From Lachnospiraceae bacterium UBA3632 (GTDB taxonomy: Bacteria; Bacillota; Clostridia; Lachnospirales; Lachnospiraceae), in assembly GCA_002373975.1 (NCBI GenBank), contig DFKZ01000011.1, positions 1-5,533 of the forward strand: DNA of 5,533 bases, in the 5' to 3' direction. Shown here in pieces: positions 1 to 5,533 of the stretch. A model generated the notes under the pieces. The model saw only the letters and a program-made list of their open reading frames with translations. It had not been told where the DNA came from and did no database searches. Numbering within the stretch: position 1 is the first letter of the stretch; each line of letters begins with the position of its first letter. The position numbers and the translations under genes are program-made.

Positions 1-2
1 GA

Positions 3-2117
3 CCGGGAGTGACGGGAAGGGATAATATCTACGACTGGACATACAGAGAGTGTGACGGATCTATCGAGGCTTCCACTGAAAAGCTTACCGTAAAGATACG
101 CAAAGATAGCGGCTCTGTCAGCTTTTTTGACAGTAAAGGCATTCAGATTTTTAAAGAAAGAGATTTCGAGGCAAAGCAGTTTGAAGAATTTGAAACTTTC
201 AGGCTTGCCGATGCTCCGCAGAAAACAAGGACAATAGATACCGCCGACGGAAAGAAGGAAGTGCTCGAGGAAGCGCTTAAATTGTCCACCGGAAATAGCT
301 ATCACATACGTTTTTATTTTGAGCTCGGAGATGAAGCTCTTTACGGATTCGGACAGCAGGAAAAAGGATTTGCTTCTCTGCGGGGCCGGAGGCTGTATAT
401 TCACCAGGGGAATCGCAAGATAGCGGTTCCTATGTTTGTTTCTACCGCAGGATACGGAATACTTACGGATACATACAGTCCGCTCATCCTTAATGATGAT
501 GAGAACGGAACATACATATACACTGAGGCCGATCGGGAATCGGATTATTATTTCTTTGCAGGGAGCATGAATGAGGTCATTGCCGGATACAGATTTATCA
601 CCGGAAAGGCCGCCCTTTTGCCGAAGTGGAGCCTCGGATATGTTCAGTCCCAGGAAAGATACGAGACGCAGAAAGAGATACTTGATACGGTTACGAAATC
701 CAGAAGCCTCGGGATCGGAATGGACTGCATAGTGCTGGACTGGATCAGCTGGAAGGATAATGAGTGGGGACAGAAATCATACGACCCGGAGCGCTTTTCG
801 GACCCTGTGGGAATGATGGAAAAACTCCATGAGGATCATGTGCATTTTATGATCTCCCTGTGGCCTACCATGGCAGGCAATACACCGGATCATAAGGAAT
901 TTGCCGAAAAGAAGCTGTTTCTTCCCGCGTGCTCCGTATATGATGCATTCAAAAAAGAGGCACGTGAGCTGTATTTTGATCAGCTTAAGCGCACTCACTT
1001 TTCATACGGAACGGATGCCTGGTGGTGTGACAGCAGCGAACCGCTCACTCCGGAATGGAACCATCCCATGCGTATGGAGGAGAGTGAGCTTTACTGCGAT
1101 TACCTCAAGGAAGCAGGGCTTCGCATGCCCTATGAATACTGCAACAGCTATCCGCTCTATCATGCAATGGGAATATACGAGAACCAGCGCCGTGCAATGG
1201 AAGAGGAAGGATATGATAAGAAGGAAAAGAGGGTCTGCAATCTGACCCGAAGTGCCTACACAGGGCAGCAGCGCTACGGGACCGTGATGTGGTCGGGAGA
1301 TACCGCCGCAAGCTGGGAGACCTATAGGGATCAGATTGCCATAGGGCTTCACTTTTCGGCTTCGGGACTCCCTTTCTGGACCATGGATATCGGTGCGTTC
1401 TTTGTTAAGAAGGCGGGAACATGGTATTGGGACGGAAAATATGAGGACACAACGGATAATCCGGGCTACTGCGAGCTCTATACCAGATGGTATCAGTTTG
1501 CTGCATTTCTTCCTATGTTCAGAGCTCACGGAACCGACTGCAGAAGAGAACTCTGGAATTTTAAAGGCGAATTTTATGATGCAATGCTCAAGGCAAACAG
1601 ATTAAGATACAGCCTTATGCCTTATATCTATTCGGAGATGGGGAAAGTGTGGCTGTATGACCGCTCGCTTATCCGCTTTCTTGCATTTGATTTTACAGAG
1701 GATAAAAAGACATGGGATATAACCGACCAGTACATGTTCGGAGAATCCCTGATGGTGTGCCCCGTCACGGAGCCGATGTATTATGACGACAACGGCGAAA
1801 GGCTTGAAAAAGCTGATAAGACCAGAAAGGTTTATCTGCCCGGAGGCTGCGGTTGGTATGACTTTTACACGGGAAAGAAATATGAAGGCGGAACTGAAGT
1901 GACAGCGGATGCTCCTCTTGAGATGATCCCTGTATTTGTAAAAGAGGGAAGCATCATTCCCATGAGAGCTTCGGCACTTTCTACCGAGGAACAGAATGAT
2001 GAAATAGAATTCAGAGTATTTTCCGATGGAGTGGCGAAGTATGAATACTATGAGGATGACGGTGACGGGTATGGATACGAAAAAGGAGAGTATAAAGTAA
2101 CTCTCCTTGAAAGATAA
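3..2117 (+). CDS. Glycoside hydrolase family 31 (alpha-xylosidase/alpha-glucosidase type), 5' partial
   Basis: Retaining exo-alpha-glycosidase that removes terminal alpha-linked xylose or glucose from oligosaccharides. The reading frame is open to the window edge. The GTG at 9 has no ribosome binding site in view and the usual first part of the N-terminal beta-sandwich is missing, so the true start probably lies upstream. Counting from that GTG: N-terminal sandwich about 20-200; barrel entry KWSLGYVQSQERY about 206-218, resembling the WQSRERY type of alpha-xylosidases; catalytic nucleophile D341 in WWCDSSEP; acid/base D431 in WSGDTAASWE; substrate-pocket H507 in FRAHGTD; then C-terminal beta domains with DQYMFGESLMVCPV and PVFVKEGSIIPM. 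No PA14 insert is seen. The protein stops soon after YYEDDGDGYGYEKGEY, where relatives usually continue for a few dozen residues, so the C-terminus may be truncated. Family is certain; xylosidase versus glucosidase is undecided. No sugar-transport or regulator neighbour is visible. Confidence 0.95.
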   Translation, partial: PGVTGRDNIYDWTYRECDGSIEASTEKLTVKIRKDSGSVSFFDSKGIQIFKERDFEAKQFEEFETFRLADAPQKTRTIDTADGKKEVLEEALKLSTGNSYHIRFYFELGDEALYGFGQQEKGFASLRGRRLYIHQGNRKIAVPMFVSTAGYGILTDTYSPLILNDDENGTYIYTEADRESDYYFFAGSMNEVIAGYRFITGKAALLPKWSLGYVQSQERYETQKEILDTVTKSRSLGIGMDCIVLDWISWKDNEWGQKSYDPERFSDPVGMMEKLHEDHVHFMISLWPTMAGNTPDHKEFAEKKLFLPACSVYDAFKKEARELYFDQLKRTHFSYGTDAWWCDSSEPLTPEWNHPMRMEESELYCDYLKEAGLRMPYEYCNSYPLYHAMGIYENQRRAMEEEGYDKKEKRVCNLTRSAYTGQQRYGTVMWSGDTAASWETYRDQIAIGLHFSASGLPFWTMDIGAFFVKKAGTWYWDGKYEDTTDNPGYCELYTRWYQFAAFLPMFRAHGTDCRRELWNFKGEFYDAMLKANRLRYSLMPYIYSEMGKVWLYDRSLIRFLAFDFTEDKKTWDITDQYMFGESLMVCPVTEPMYYDDNGERLEKADKTRKVYLPGGCGWYDFYTGKKYEGGTEVTADAPLEMIPVFVKEGSIIPMRASALSTEEQNDEIEFRVFSDGVAKYEYYEDDGDGYGYEKGEYKVTLLER

Positions 2118-2139
2118 CCGGCTTTGAGCGGTGGACCGT

Positions 2140-2319
2140 TCCGCATTTTTCTTCGAGATCAAGGGTATCCTTATTTCCGACAAGGGCGATGTAATTGTTA
2201 ACGCCTCTGAATCTTCCGTAGCGTGCCATAAGCGTGTTGAAGCAGTCGGGATCATCACAGATCAGCTGAATGTTAAGACCGCTTTCCCTGTTACATTCAT
2301 CTATGATCTCCTTCAAACG
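2140..2319 (-). pseudogene. Nitroreductase-family gene remnant (internal fragment)
   Basis: Reading the minus strand from about 2319 to 2140 gives an uninterrupted stretch of about 60 codons. It includes KEIIDECNRESGLNIQLI, then MARYGRFRGVNNYIALVG, then LDLEEKCG. I recognise this pattern from small FMN-dependent nitroreductases of Clostridia, where it lies roughly at residues 25-85. The N-terminal part that normally carries the R-S-V-R flavin-binding motif is absent: none of the three minus frames upstream encodes it, and that sequence is instead the tail of the membrane-protein gene. After EEKCG the expected continuation (YYGE..., then the LGLNTCW-like core) is also absent, and the GH31 end follows about 22 nt later. 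The frame stays open further only by running through the GH31 antisense strand. It has no convincing start and is surely non-functional as a nitroreductase. The assignment is from remembered family sequence, not a search. Confidence 0.75.
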
Positions 2320-2983
2320 TTTTCTTTTTCCCGATCTTTGCAAAAAGCTTAACAAGCAGAGTGTAGATAAAGCCGGCAAATACTATGATCGCAGCCAGCA
2401 GAATGATCCACCATACAGGGCCCATCCAGGGCGAATCCTTGGTAAAGCCTGCAGCTCCCGCAGGTGATCCCCAGTTTAAGAAAAAGTAAGGATAATTGAG
2501 CTCTCCCACAAAGTGCCAGTTGTTGATATAGCCTATCCCGGCAAATATGACATAATAAATGGGAGGAATGACGCAGTAGATGAAATCCGTCTTGTGCAGG
2601 TCCATCTTGTCGGCACAGACAAACAGATCGATCACCGCGCATAGAGGCACCACCACGTGGGTGAGAATATTGTTGGTTTTGTACGGATTCGGAAGAGTGG
2701 GCGCAAGTATGAACACAAACACTATTCCGGTGAGCGAAATGGCCACGGTGAACATCAGCTTAAGGATATTTGCAACCCTTGAATCATATTTTTTCTTTTT
2801 GAACATGATCACCGCTTCATAAACAAACCATCCGGCGATCCACAGATTGGACTGTATCGTAAAGAATAAAAGTGCATTCCAGTTGGACATAAAGCCGCTG
2901 CTGCCGAGAATTGAAAGGTATGTTCCATATAGGGCAGAAACAATAGTGACAAGTTTGAGCAATAAAGAGATGTATTTTTTCAT
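2297..2983 (-). CDS. Pr6Pr / FAR-17a/AIG1-like six-helix membrane protein
   Basis: Integral membrane protein of 228 residues with about six hydrophobic helices (roughly 5-27, 38-60, 71-93, 105-125, 133-153, 190-216), separated by short Lys-rich cytoplasmic loops such as KKKKYDSR. Conserved-looking polar motifs inside the helices are FFTIQSN near 40-47, a His and Pro/Asp pair in LTHVVVPLCAVIDLF, and NYPYFFLNW near 163-171. These match the bacterial Pr6Pr family, related to FAR-17a/AIG1 and TMEM164 proteins. Eukaryotic relatives include lipid hydrolases (AIG1/ADTRP) and TMEM164; the bacterial role is unknown to me. The upstream GTG at 2992 would add three residues, but it lies inside the ribosome binding site AGGTGA, so I chose the ATG at 2983. 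The last codons (from about 2319) overlap the nitroreductase remnant in another frame, so the tail KKKTFEGDHR may be derived from it. It is transcribed divergently from the GTPase gene and convergently with GH31. Confidence 0.85.
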   Translation of the reverse strand: MKKYISLLLKLVTIVSALYGTYLSILGSSGFMSNWNALLFFTIQSNLWIAGWFVYEAVIMFKKKKYDSRVANILKLMFTVAISLTGIVFVFILAPTLPNPYKTNNILTHVVVPLCAVIDLFVCADKMDLHKTDFIYCVIPPIYYVIFAGIGYINNWHFVGELNYPYFFLNWGSPAGAAGFTKDSPWMGPVWWIILLAAIIVFAGFIYTLLVKLFAKIGKKKTFEGDHR

Positions 2984-2988
2984 TGTTT

Positions 2989-2994
2989 TCACCT
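2989..2994 (-). promoter_or_regulatory. Ribosome binding site that decides the membrane-protein start
   Basis: On the minus strand AGGTGA lies 5 nt before the ATG at 2983. The alternative GTG start at 2992-2990 is part of this same motif and has no good site of its own, so the ATG is preferred. Confidence 0.6.
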
Positions 2995-3029
2995 ATAATA
3001 AAAATGGTTGGTGACCGATATTTATATTG

Positions 3030-3093
3030 ATCATTAATATGGAATGGATTTCTACTGTCGGGATTCTATCATTAAACCGAGGAAGATTCCATA
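3030..3093. repeat. Paired octamer repeats in the divergent intergenic region
   Basis: The 2984-3165 gap holds two interleaved repeat pairs. ATCATTAA occurs as a direct repeat at 3030-3037 and 3068-3075. TATGGAAT at 3038-3045 is matched by its reverse complement ATTCCATA at 3086-3093. They lie between two divergent genes, where operators would be expected, but the region is AT-rich and chance pairs are possible. No convincing -35/-10 pair was found for either flanking gene. Confidence 0.3.
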
Positions 3094-3165
3094 GGGTACG
3101 GACATATTTAATTGTTTTTTAATGCTTTGGTTCGAAAATGATAATGATTTCGGGAGGTACTTTGT

Positions 3166-4329
3166 ATGGACTACTTTGATCCTTCGGATATAGCGGAAAA
3201 GATACTGGATGCACTGCGCAAAGAGCGGAAGGAAATGAAGAATATGAATGTCATGCTTCTGGGAAAAACGGGAGTGGGAAAGAGCACTCTTATAAATAAT
3301 CTGTTTAACGAGAGACTGGCCGAGACCGGAATAGGAAAGCCCGTCACTCAGAAGATCCAGCAGCACAGCAAGGAAAACTTCCCCCTCACCATCTTCGACA
3401 CTCCCGGGCTTGAGCTGGGCGGGGACAACGCCATCGAGAGCCTTCTTAAGGAGATAAATGAACAGATAAGAAAAGGGATCAGATCCGGCGACATGGAAAA
3501 GGTGATCCACTGCATTCTCTACTGCGTGAGCGCAGGGTCTCACAGATTTGAGGAAGAGGAGAAAAAGTTCATCAGGCTTTTCCTCGATGAGAATAAAGAT
3601 ACCAACATTCCGGTCATAATCGTTATCACACAGGCTGTTTCGAAAAAGGACGCAAAAGAGCTCCAGAGCTGCATAGAGGCGGAAAACCTCGGCGTATCGC
3701 AGATAGTTCCTGTGCTGGCAGAGGATTATGAACTGGATGAGGATATGGTGGTGCGTGCCTATGGTCTGGACAGACTTTCCGAGATCATCTATGAGATAGT
3801 TCCGGATGCGATGAAAAAGACCTTTGTATCCGTTCAGAAGGCTAATATAAAGCTTAAGACACAGAAGTCGCATGCGATCGTGGCAGCAACGGCAGCAGGC
3901 GCGGGAGCTACGGGGGCTATTCCCATTCCCTTTGCCGATTCACTTGCGCTTATCCCCGAGCAGATAGCCATGCTTGCTTCCATAACGACGGTATTCGGTT
4001 TATCGCTCGAAAAGTCTGCTATAGCAGCCATCGTGAGCGGTACCCTCGGAACTGCAGGCGCTACCGTGGCAGGAAAAACCGCTGTATCGGGAATCTTAAA
4101 GCTGATACCCGGAGCGGGCTCCGTGGCAGGAGGCGTTGTATCGGGCGGAGTGGCAGCAGCACTTACCGCTGCGCTGGGCGAGGCATATATCGCAGTAATG
4201 GTGGCTATCGCCAAGGGTGAGATGAAAGAAGGAGATCTCAAGACAGAGAAGGGCAGGAAGTTCCTGTCAGAGACCTTTAAGAACGCCCTAAAGCTCAAGA
4301 GAAACGAAAAGGGTGAGCGGATAGAGTAA
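3166..4329 (+). CDS. P-loop GTPase with DUF697-like hydrophobic C-terminal domain
   Basis: Protein of 387 residues. The N-terminal half is an Era/septin-like GTPase: short basic helix 10-25; P-loop GKTGVGKST at 33-41; likely switch I Thr at 61 (GKPVTQ); Walker B/G3 DTPG at 78-81; and a G4 position reading VIVITQAVSKKD (about 151-162) in place of the canonical NKxD. VPVLAEDYE near 181-189 probably supplies the G5 region. From about 235 to 350 there is a long Ala/Gly-rich hydrophobic domain containing IPIPFADSLALIPEQ and several glycine-zipper-like stretches, resembling DUF697 (YcjF-type), probably membrane-associating. The tail is Lys-rich. The start is supported by GGGAGG at 3152-3157, 8 nt before the ATG. 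The DUF4230 gene follows after 52 nt with its own ribosome binding site and no terminator between, suggesting one transcript. Cellular role not known; a membrane-linked or stress-related GTPase is inference. Confidence 0.85.
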   Translation: MDYFDPSDIAEKILDALRKERKEMKNMNVMLLGKTGVGKSTLINNLFNERLAETGIGKPVTQKIQQHSKENFPLTIFDTPGLELGGDNAIESLLKEINEQIRKGIRSGDMEKVIHCILYCVSAGSHRFEEEEKKFIRLFLDENKDTNIPVIIVITQAVSKKDAKELQSCIEAENLGVSQIVPVLAEDYELDEDMVVRAYGLDRLSEIIYEIVPDAMKKTFVSVQKANIKLKTQKSHAIVAATAAGAGATGAIPIPFADSLALIPEQIAMLASITTVFGLSLEKSAIAAIVSGTLGTAGATVAGKTAVSGILKLIPGAGSVAGGVVSGGVAAALTAALGEAYIAVMVAIAKGEMKEGDLKTEKGRKFLSETFKNALKLKRNEKGERIE

Positions 4330-4381
4330 TATTTTCGTAAGCTATAAAATATAGTAACAATACGAAGAAAAGGAGAGCGCT

Positions 4382-5044
4382 ATGTCGACACAGGAAAAGA
4401 AGACTAAAATATTATTCATAATAATACCGATAGCAGTAACGCTCTCACTTATTGCCGCAATGGGAGTCATGTTCGGGGTGCTTCTTAACAGGATAGAAAA
4501 CACTTCCACTGTCATAGTGGAAAAAGAAGAAAAGATCATCACCGAGAAGGAAGTGCGCGTGAGCACCACCATCAGGTCCGGGATAGAGGAACTGGGCAGA
4601 CTGATAACCGCAAGCTATTGGTACAAGCATGCGGAGTATTTTGAGGACTCCAAGAAGATCAAGGACTTCACCATACCATTTACCACCAGTTCATTTATAC
4701 TTGAGTGCACCGGAGAAGTTACCGCGGGTGTGGACTTTTCAAAGGTAAAGGTACAGGAAACGGAAGATACCATCACCATAATCCTGCCGGCAGCGGAAGT
4801 TTTCTCAAATGATATCGATGCGGACAGCTTTGAAATAAAGGATGAAAAGAACAGCGTATTCAATAAGATATCCGTCGAGGATACCACAGAAACCTTTAAG
4901 AGGATAGAGGAAGACGAGCTTGCGAAAGCGCTCGAGAGGGGAATCCTCAAAGAAGCTGAGCAAAATGCCGAAAAGGCCATAAAGAGCTTTGCCAAGAATC
5001 TTATATCAGGAAAAGATTATAAGATAGTTGTTGAATTCGAGTGA
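4382..5044 (+). CDS. DUF4230 family membrane-anchored protein
   Basis: Protein of 220 residues with a short cytoplasmic Lys-rich head (MSTQEKKTK), one transmembrane helix at about 10-35, and an extracellular domain. After an acidic/basic coiled stretch (about 45-60), the domain shows the DUF4230 pattern: an I-x-x-L-G-x-L-I-T-A-x-Y-W-Y core at about 68-81, then F-I-L-E-C-T-G-E-V-T-A-G-V-D-F-S-K-V-K-V at 105-124, and I-T-I-I-L-P-A-A-E-V at 131-140. The end (about 175-220) is a charged helix with E-Q-N-A-E-K-A-I, also typical. AGGAGA at 4371-4376 lies 5 nt before the ATG. It follows the GTPase gene at 52 nt and is probably co-transcribed with it, so the pair may act together at the membrane. No enzymatic residues are recognised and the function is unknown. 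No GC-rich terminator follows; the rpsJ promoter begins about 40 nt downstream. Confidence 0.85.
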   Translation: MSTQEKKTKILFIIIPIAVTLSLIAAMGVMFGVLLNRIENTSTVIVEKEEKIITEKEVRVSTTIRSGIEELGRLITASYWYKHAEYFEDSKKIKDFTIPFTTSSFILECTGEVTAGVDFSKVKVQETEDTITIILPAAEVFSNDIDADSFEIKDEKNSVFNKISVEDTTETFKRIEEDELAKALERGILKEAEQNAEKAIKSFAKNLISGKDYKIVVEFE

Positions 5045-5083
5045 TCGTTATGATATTTTCTACAAAATTTCTTAAAAAAGTTC

Positions 5084-5112
5084 TTGCAATATCCCTAAAT
5101 AGATGTTATAGT
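5084..5112 (+). promoter_or_regulatory. Sigma-A-type promoter for rpsJ, extended -10
   Basis: TTGCAA (5084-5089) and TATAGT (5107-5112) are separated by exactly 17 nt, and TG at 5104-5105 makes an extended -10 (TGTTATAGT). Just upstream, 5051-5083 is strongly A/T-rich with A and T runs, like an UP element, as expected for a ribosomal protein operon. Transcription would start near 5119, giving an untranslated leader of about 280 nt. Confidence 0.75.
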
Positions 5113-5118
5113 ATCACT

Positions 5119-5399
5119 TGCTGTGGCATGATAGCTATGAAGCGTGAGGTTGCTGTTATTGGGTGACCGATAACAGGTTTTCCGTGGAGCGAATGTCAAG
5201 AGGATTGCCGCAAGGCAGTCAAAACAATCTGACGACAAGTCACTGTACCGAATTTAAGTCTGCAATAGAGCAGAAACTACGTGTGAACGGAGAGATCCGG
5301 AACTAAGACAGATGTTGCTATGACTTAGGACACACACGGCACTGTGTACAGTCACCGCTTGTCGCATACGCAATGTGCGAAAAGGAGGCGACTTTTTTT
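5119..5399 (+). ncRNA. Structured rpsJ (S10 operon) mRNA leader
   Basis: No open frame of note, but extensive pairing found by eye. Hairpin A: arms 5153-5162 and 5167-5176, 10 bp with one wobble, GUGA loop. Hairpin B: 5203-5209 with 5214-5220, 7 bp, GCAA loop. Long-range stem P1: CGACAAG 5233-5239 with CTTGTCG 5358-5364, and ACTGTAC 5242-5248 with GTACAGT 5346-5352, joined by an asymmetric internal loop. Inside P1 are hairpin 5259-5263/5270-5274 and stem CGTGTG 5280-5285 with CACACG 5333-5338. The latter closes a three-way junction holding CGGA-GAGA-TCCG (5288-5299) and a hairpin with CTAAG 5303-5307 paired to CTTAG 5324-5328. Three loops are GNRA. S10-operon leaders elsewhere (E. coli) are bound by ribosomal protein L4; this one has no resemblance I can assign, so the ligand is unknown. 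It does not carry T-box or other riboswitch motifs that I recognise. Confidence 0.7.
5358..5399 (+). promoter_or_regulatory. Possible attenuator / Shine-Dalgarno-sequestering switch before rpsJ
   Basis: GTCGC (5361-5365) can pair with GCGAC (5388-5392), enclosing a small CGCA-ATG-TGCG hairpin (5369-5379) and most of the AAAGGAGG ribosome binding site (5381-5388). Seven T residues (5393-5399) follow at once, as in an intrinsic terminator. Bases 5361-5364 are also needed for the P1 stem of the leader, so the two folds exclude each other. A third option is hairpin 5363-5368 with 5374-5379. The outer stem is only 5 bp, so termination would be weak; a translational role is equally possible. Confidence 0.35.
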
Positions 5400-5533
5400 A
5401 TGGCAAATCAAATCATGAGAATCACTCTTAAGGCTTATGATCACAAGCTCATCGACAGCTCAGCTGCAAAGATCATCGACACCGTTAAGAAGAACGGCTC
5501 ACAGGTCAGCGGACCGGTTCCTCTTCCTACTAA
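5400..5533 (+). CDS. rpsJ: 30S ribosomal protein S10, 3' partial
   Basis: The first 44 codons (of about 102-105) run off the window end. The sequence MANQIMRITLKAYDHKLID followed by SSAAKIIDTVKKNGSQVSGP and VPLPT is the conserved S10 N-terminus. S10 sits in the 30S head, contacts 16S rRNA and, as NusE, also joins the NusB antitermination complex. The ATG at 5400 is preceded by AAAGGAGG (5381-5388), 11 nt away, with a T7 run in the gap. In most bacteria rpsJ heads the S10 operon (rplC, rplD, rplW, rplB and so on), which presumably continues past the window. The dedicated promoter and long structured leader support its being the first gene of the transcript. Confidence 0.97.
   Translation, partial: MANQIMRITLKAYDHKLIDSSAAKIIDTVKKNGSQVSGPVPLPT

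Noticed and set aside
2128..2150. GCGG...CCGC hairpin followed by ATTTTT, as a GH31 terminator
   Set aside because: The stem is only 4 bp and the T run is simply the complement of Glu-Glu-Lys codons in the nitroreductase remnant.
1602..2258. Minus-strand open frame of 218 codons opposite the GH31 3' end
   Set aside because: Antisense shadow of the GH31 coding sequence; it is in a different frame from the nitroreductase fragment and shows no family signal.
2131..2352. Plus-strand open frame of 73 codons after GH31
   Set aside because: It is the complement of the nitroreductase remnant and the membrane-gene end; there is no ribosome binding site at its start and no recognisable motif.
3112..3145. 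Promoter TTGTTT ... GATAAT for the GTPase gene
   Set aside because: The spacing is 22 nt, too long for a normal sigma-A promoter, and the -10 match is weak.
3052..3873. Long minus-strand open frame (273 codons) opposite the GTPase gene
   Set aside because: It lies antisense to a GTPase gene with clear P-loop and G3 motifs; its translation is low-complexity hydrophobic with no recognisable domain, and it lacks a supported start.
4329..4354. AT-only inverted repeats (ATATTTT/AAAATAT and CTATA/TATAG) between the GTPase and DUF4230 genes
   Set aside because: With no G-C pairs in the stem beyond one and no T run after it, it is unlikely to terminate; a TATAAA-like -10 there has no matching -35.
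5119..5399. T-box or known metabolite riboswitch in the rpsJ leader
   Set aside because: No T-box GGUGG-type sequence or other signature I recognise, and the downstream gene is a ribosomal protein rather than a synthetase, biosynthesis or transport gene.

Overview
The window looks like a chromosomal segment of an anaerobic Clostridia species, most likely Lachnospiraceae (Butyrivibrio/Roseburia-like). The evidence is the rpsJ N-terminus, strong AGGAGG-type ribosome binding sites, the gene families present and moderate-GC coding sequence. This placement is inference from residue patterns, not a database match.

Layout: (1) Bases 1-2117, + strand: most of a GH31 glycoside hydrolase of the alpha-xylosidase/alpha-glucosidase type. 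Its N-terminus lies outside the window and its C-terminus looks shorter than the family norm. (2) About 2140-2319, - strand: a remnant of a nitroreductase gene, only about 60 codons of the interior, with both ends missing. It lies between the GH31 stop and the end of the next gene, so 2117-2140 looks like an old deletion or rearrangement junction. (3) 2297-2983, - strand: a six-helix membrane protein of the Pr6Pr/FAR-17a/AIG1-like type. The start is better placed at an internal ATG than at the upstream GTG. (4) A 170-nt divergent intergenic region with paired octamer repeats. (5) 3166-4329 and 4382-5044, + strand: a probable two-gene unit of a P-loop GTPase with a DUF697-like hydrophobic C-terminal domain, and a single-pass membrane-anchored DUF4230 protein. 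(6) 5045-5399: a strong promoter with an extended -10, then an untranslated leader of about 280 nt. It contains three GNRA-tetraloop hairpins and a long-range closing stem around a three-way junction. (7) 5400-end: the first 44 codons of rpsJ (ribosomal protein S10), presumably heading the S10 ribosomal protein operon.

The most interesting element is the rpsJ leader. The 3' arm of its long-range stem shares bases with a downstream stem that traps the rpsJ Shine-Dalgarno and is followed directly by seven T residues. That is the layout of a switch between a permissive fold and an attenuating or sequestering fold, fitting an autoregulatory ribosomal-protein leader. The folds were found by eye; the switching and the ligand are hypotheses. 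The rest is ordinary metabolic and hypothetical gene content. No CRISPR array, insertion sequence, tRNA or rRNA was seen.
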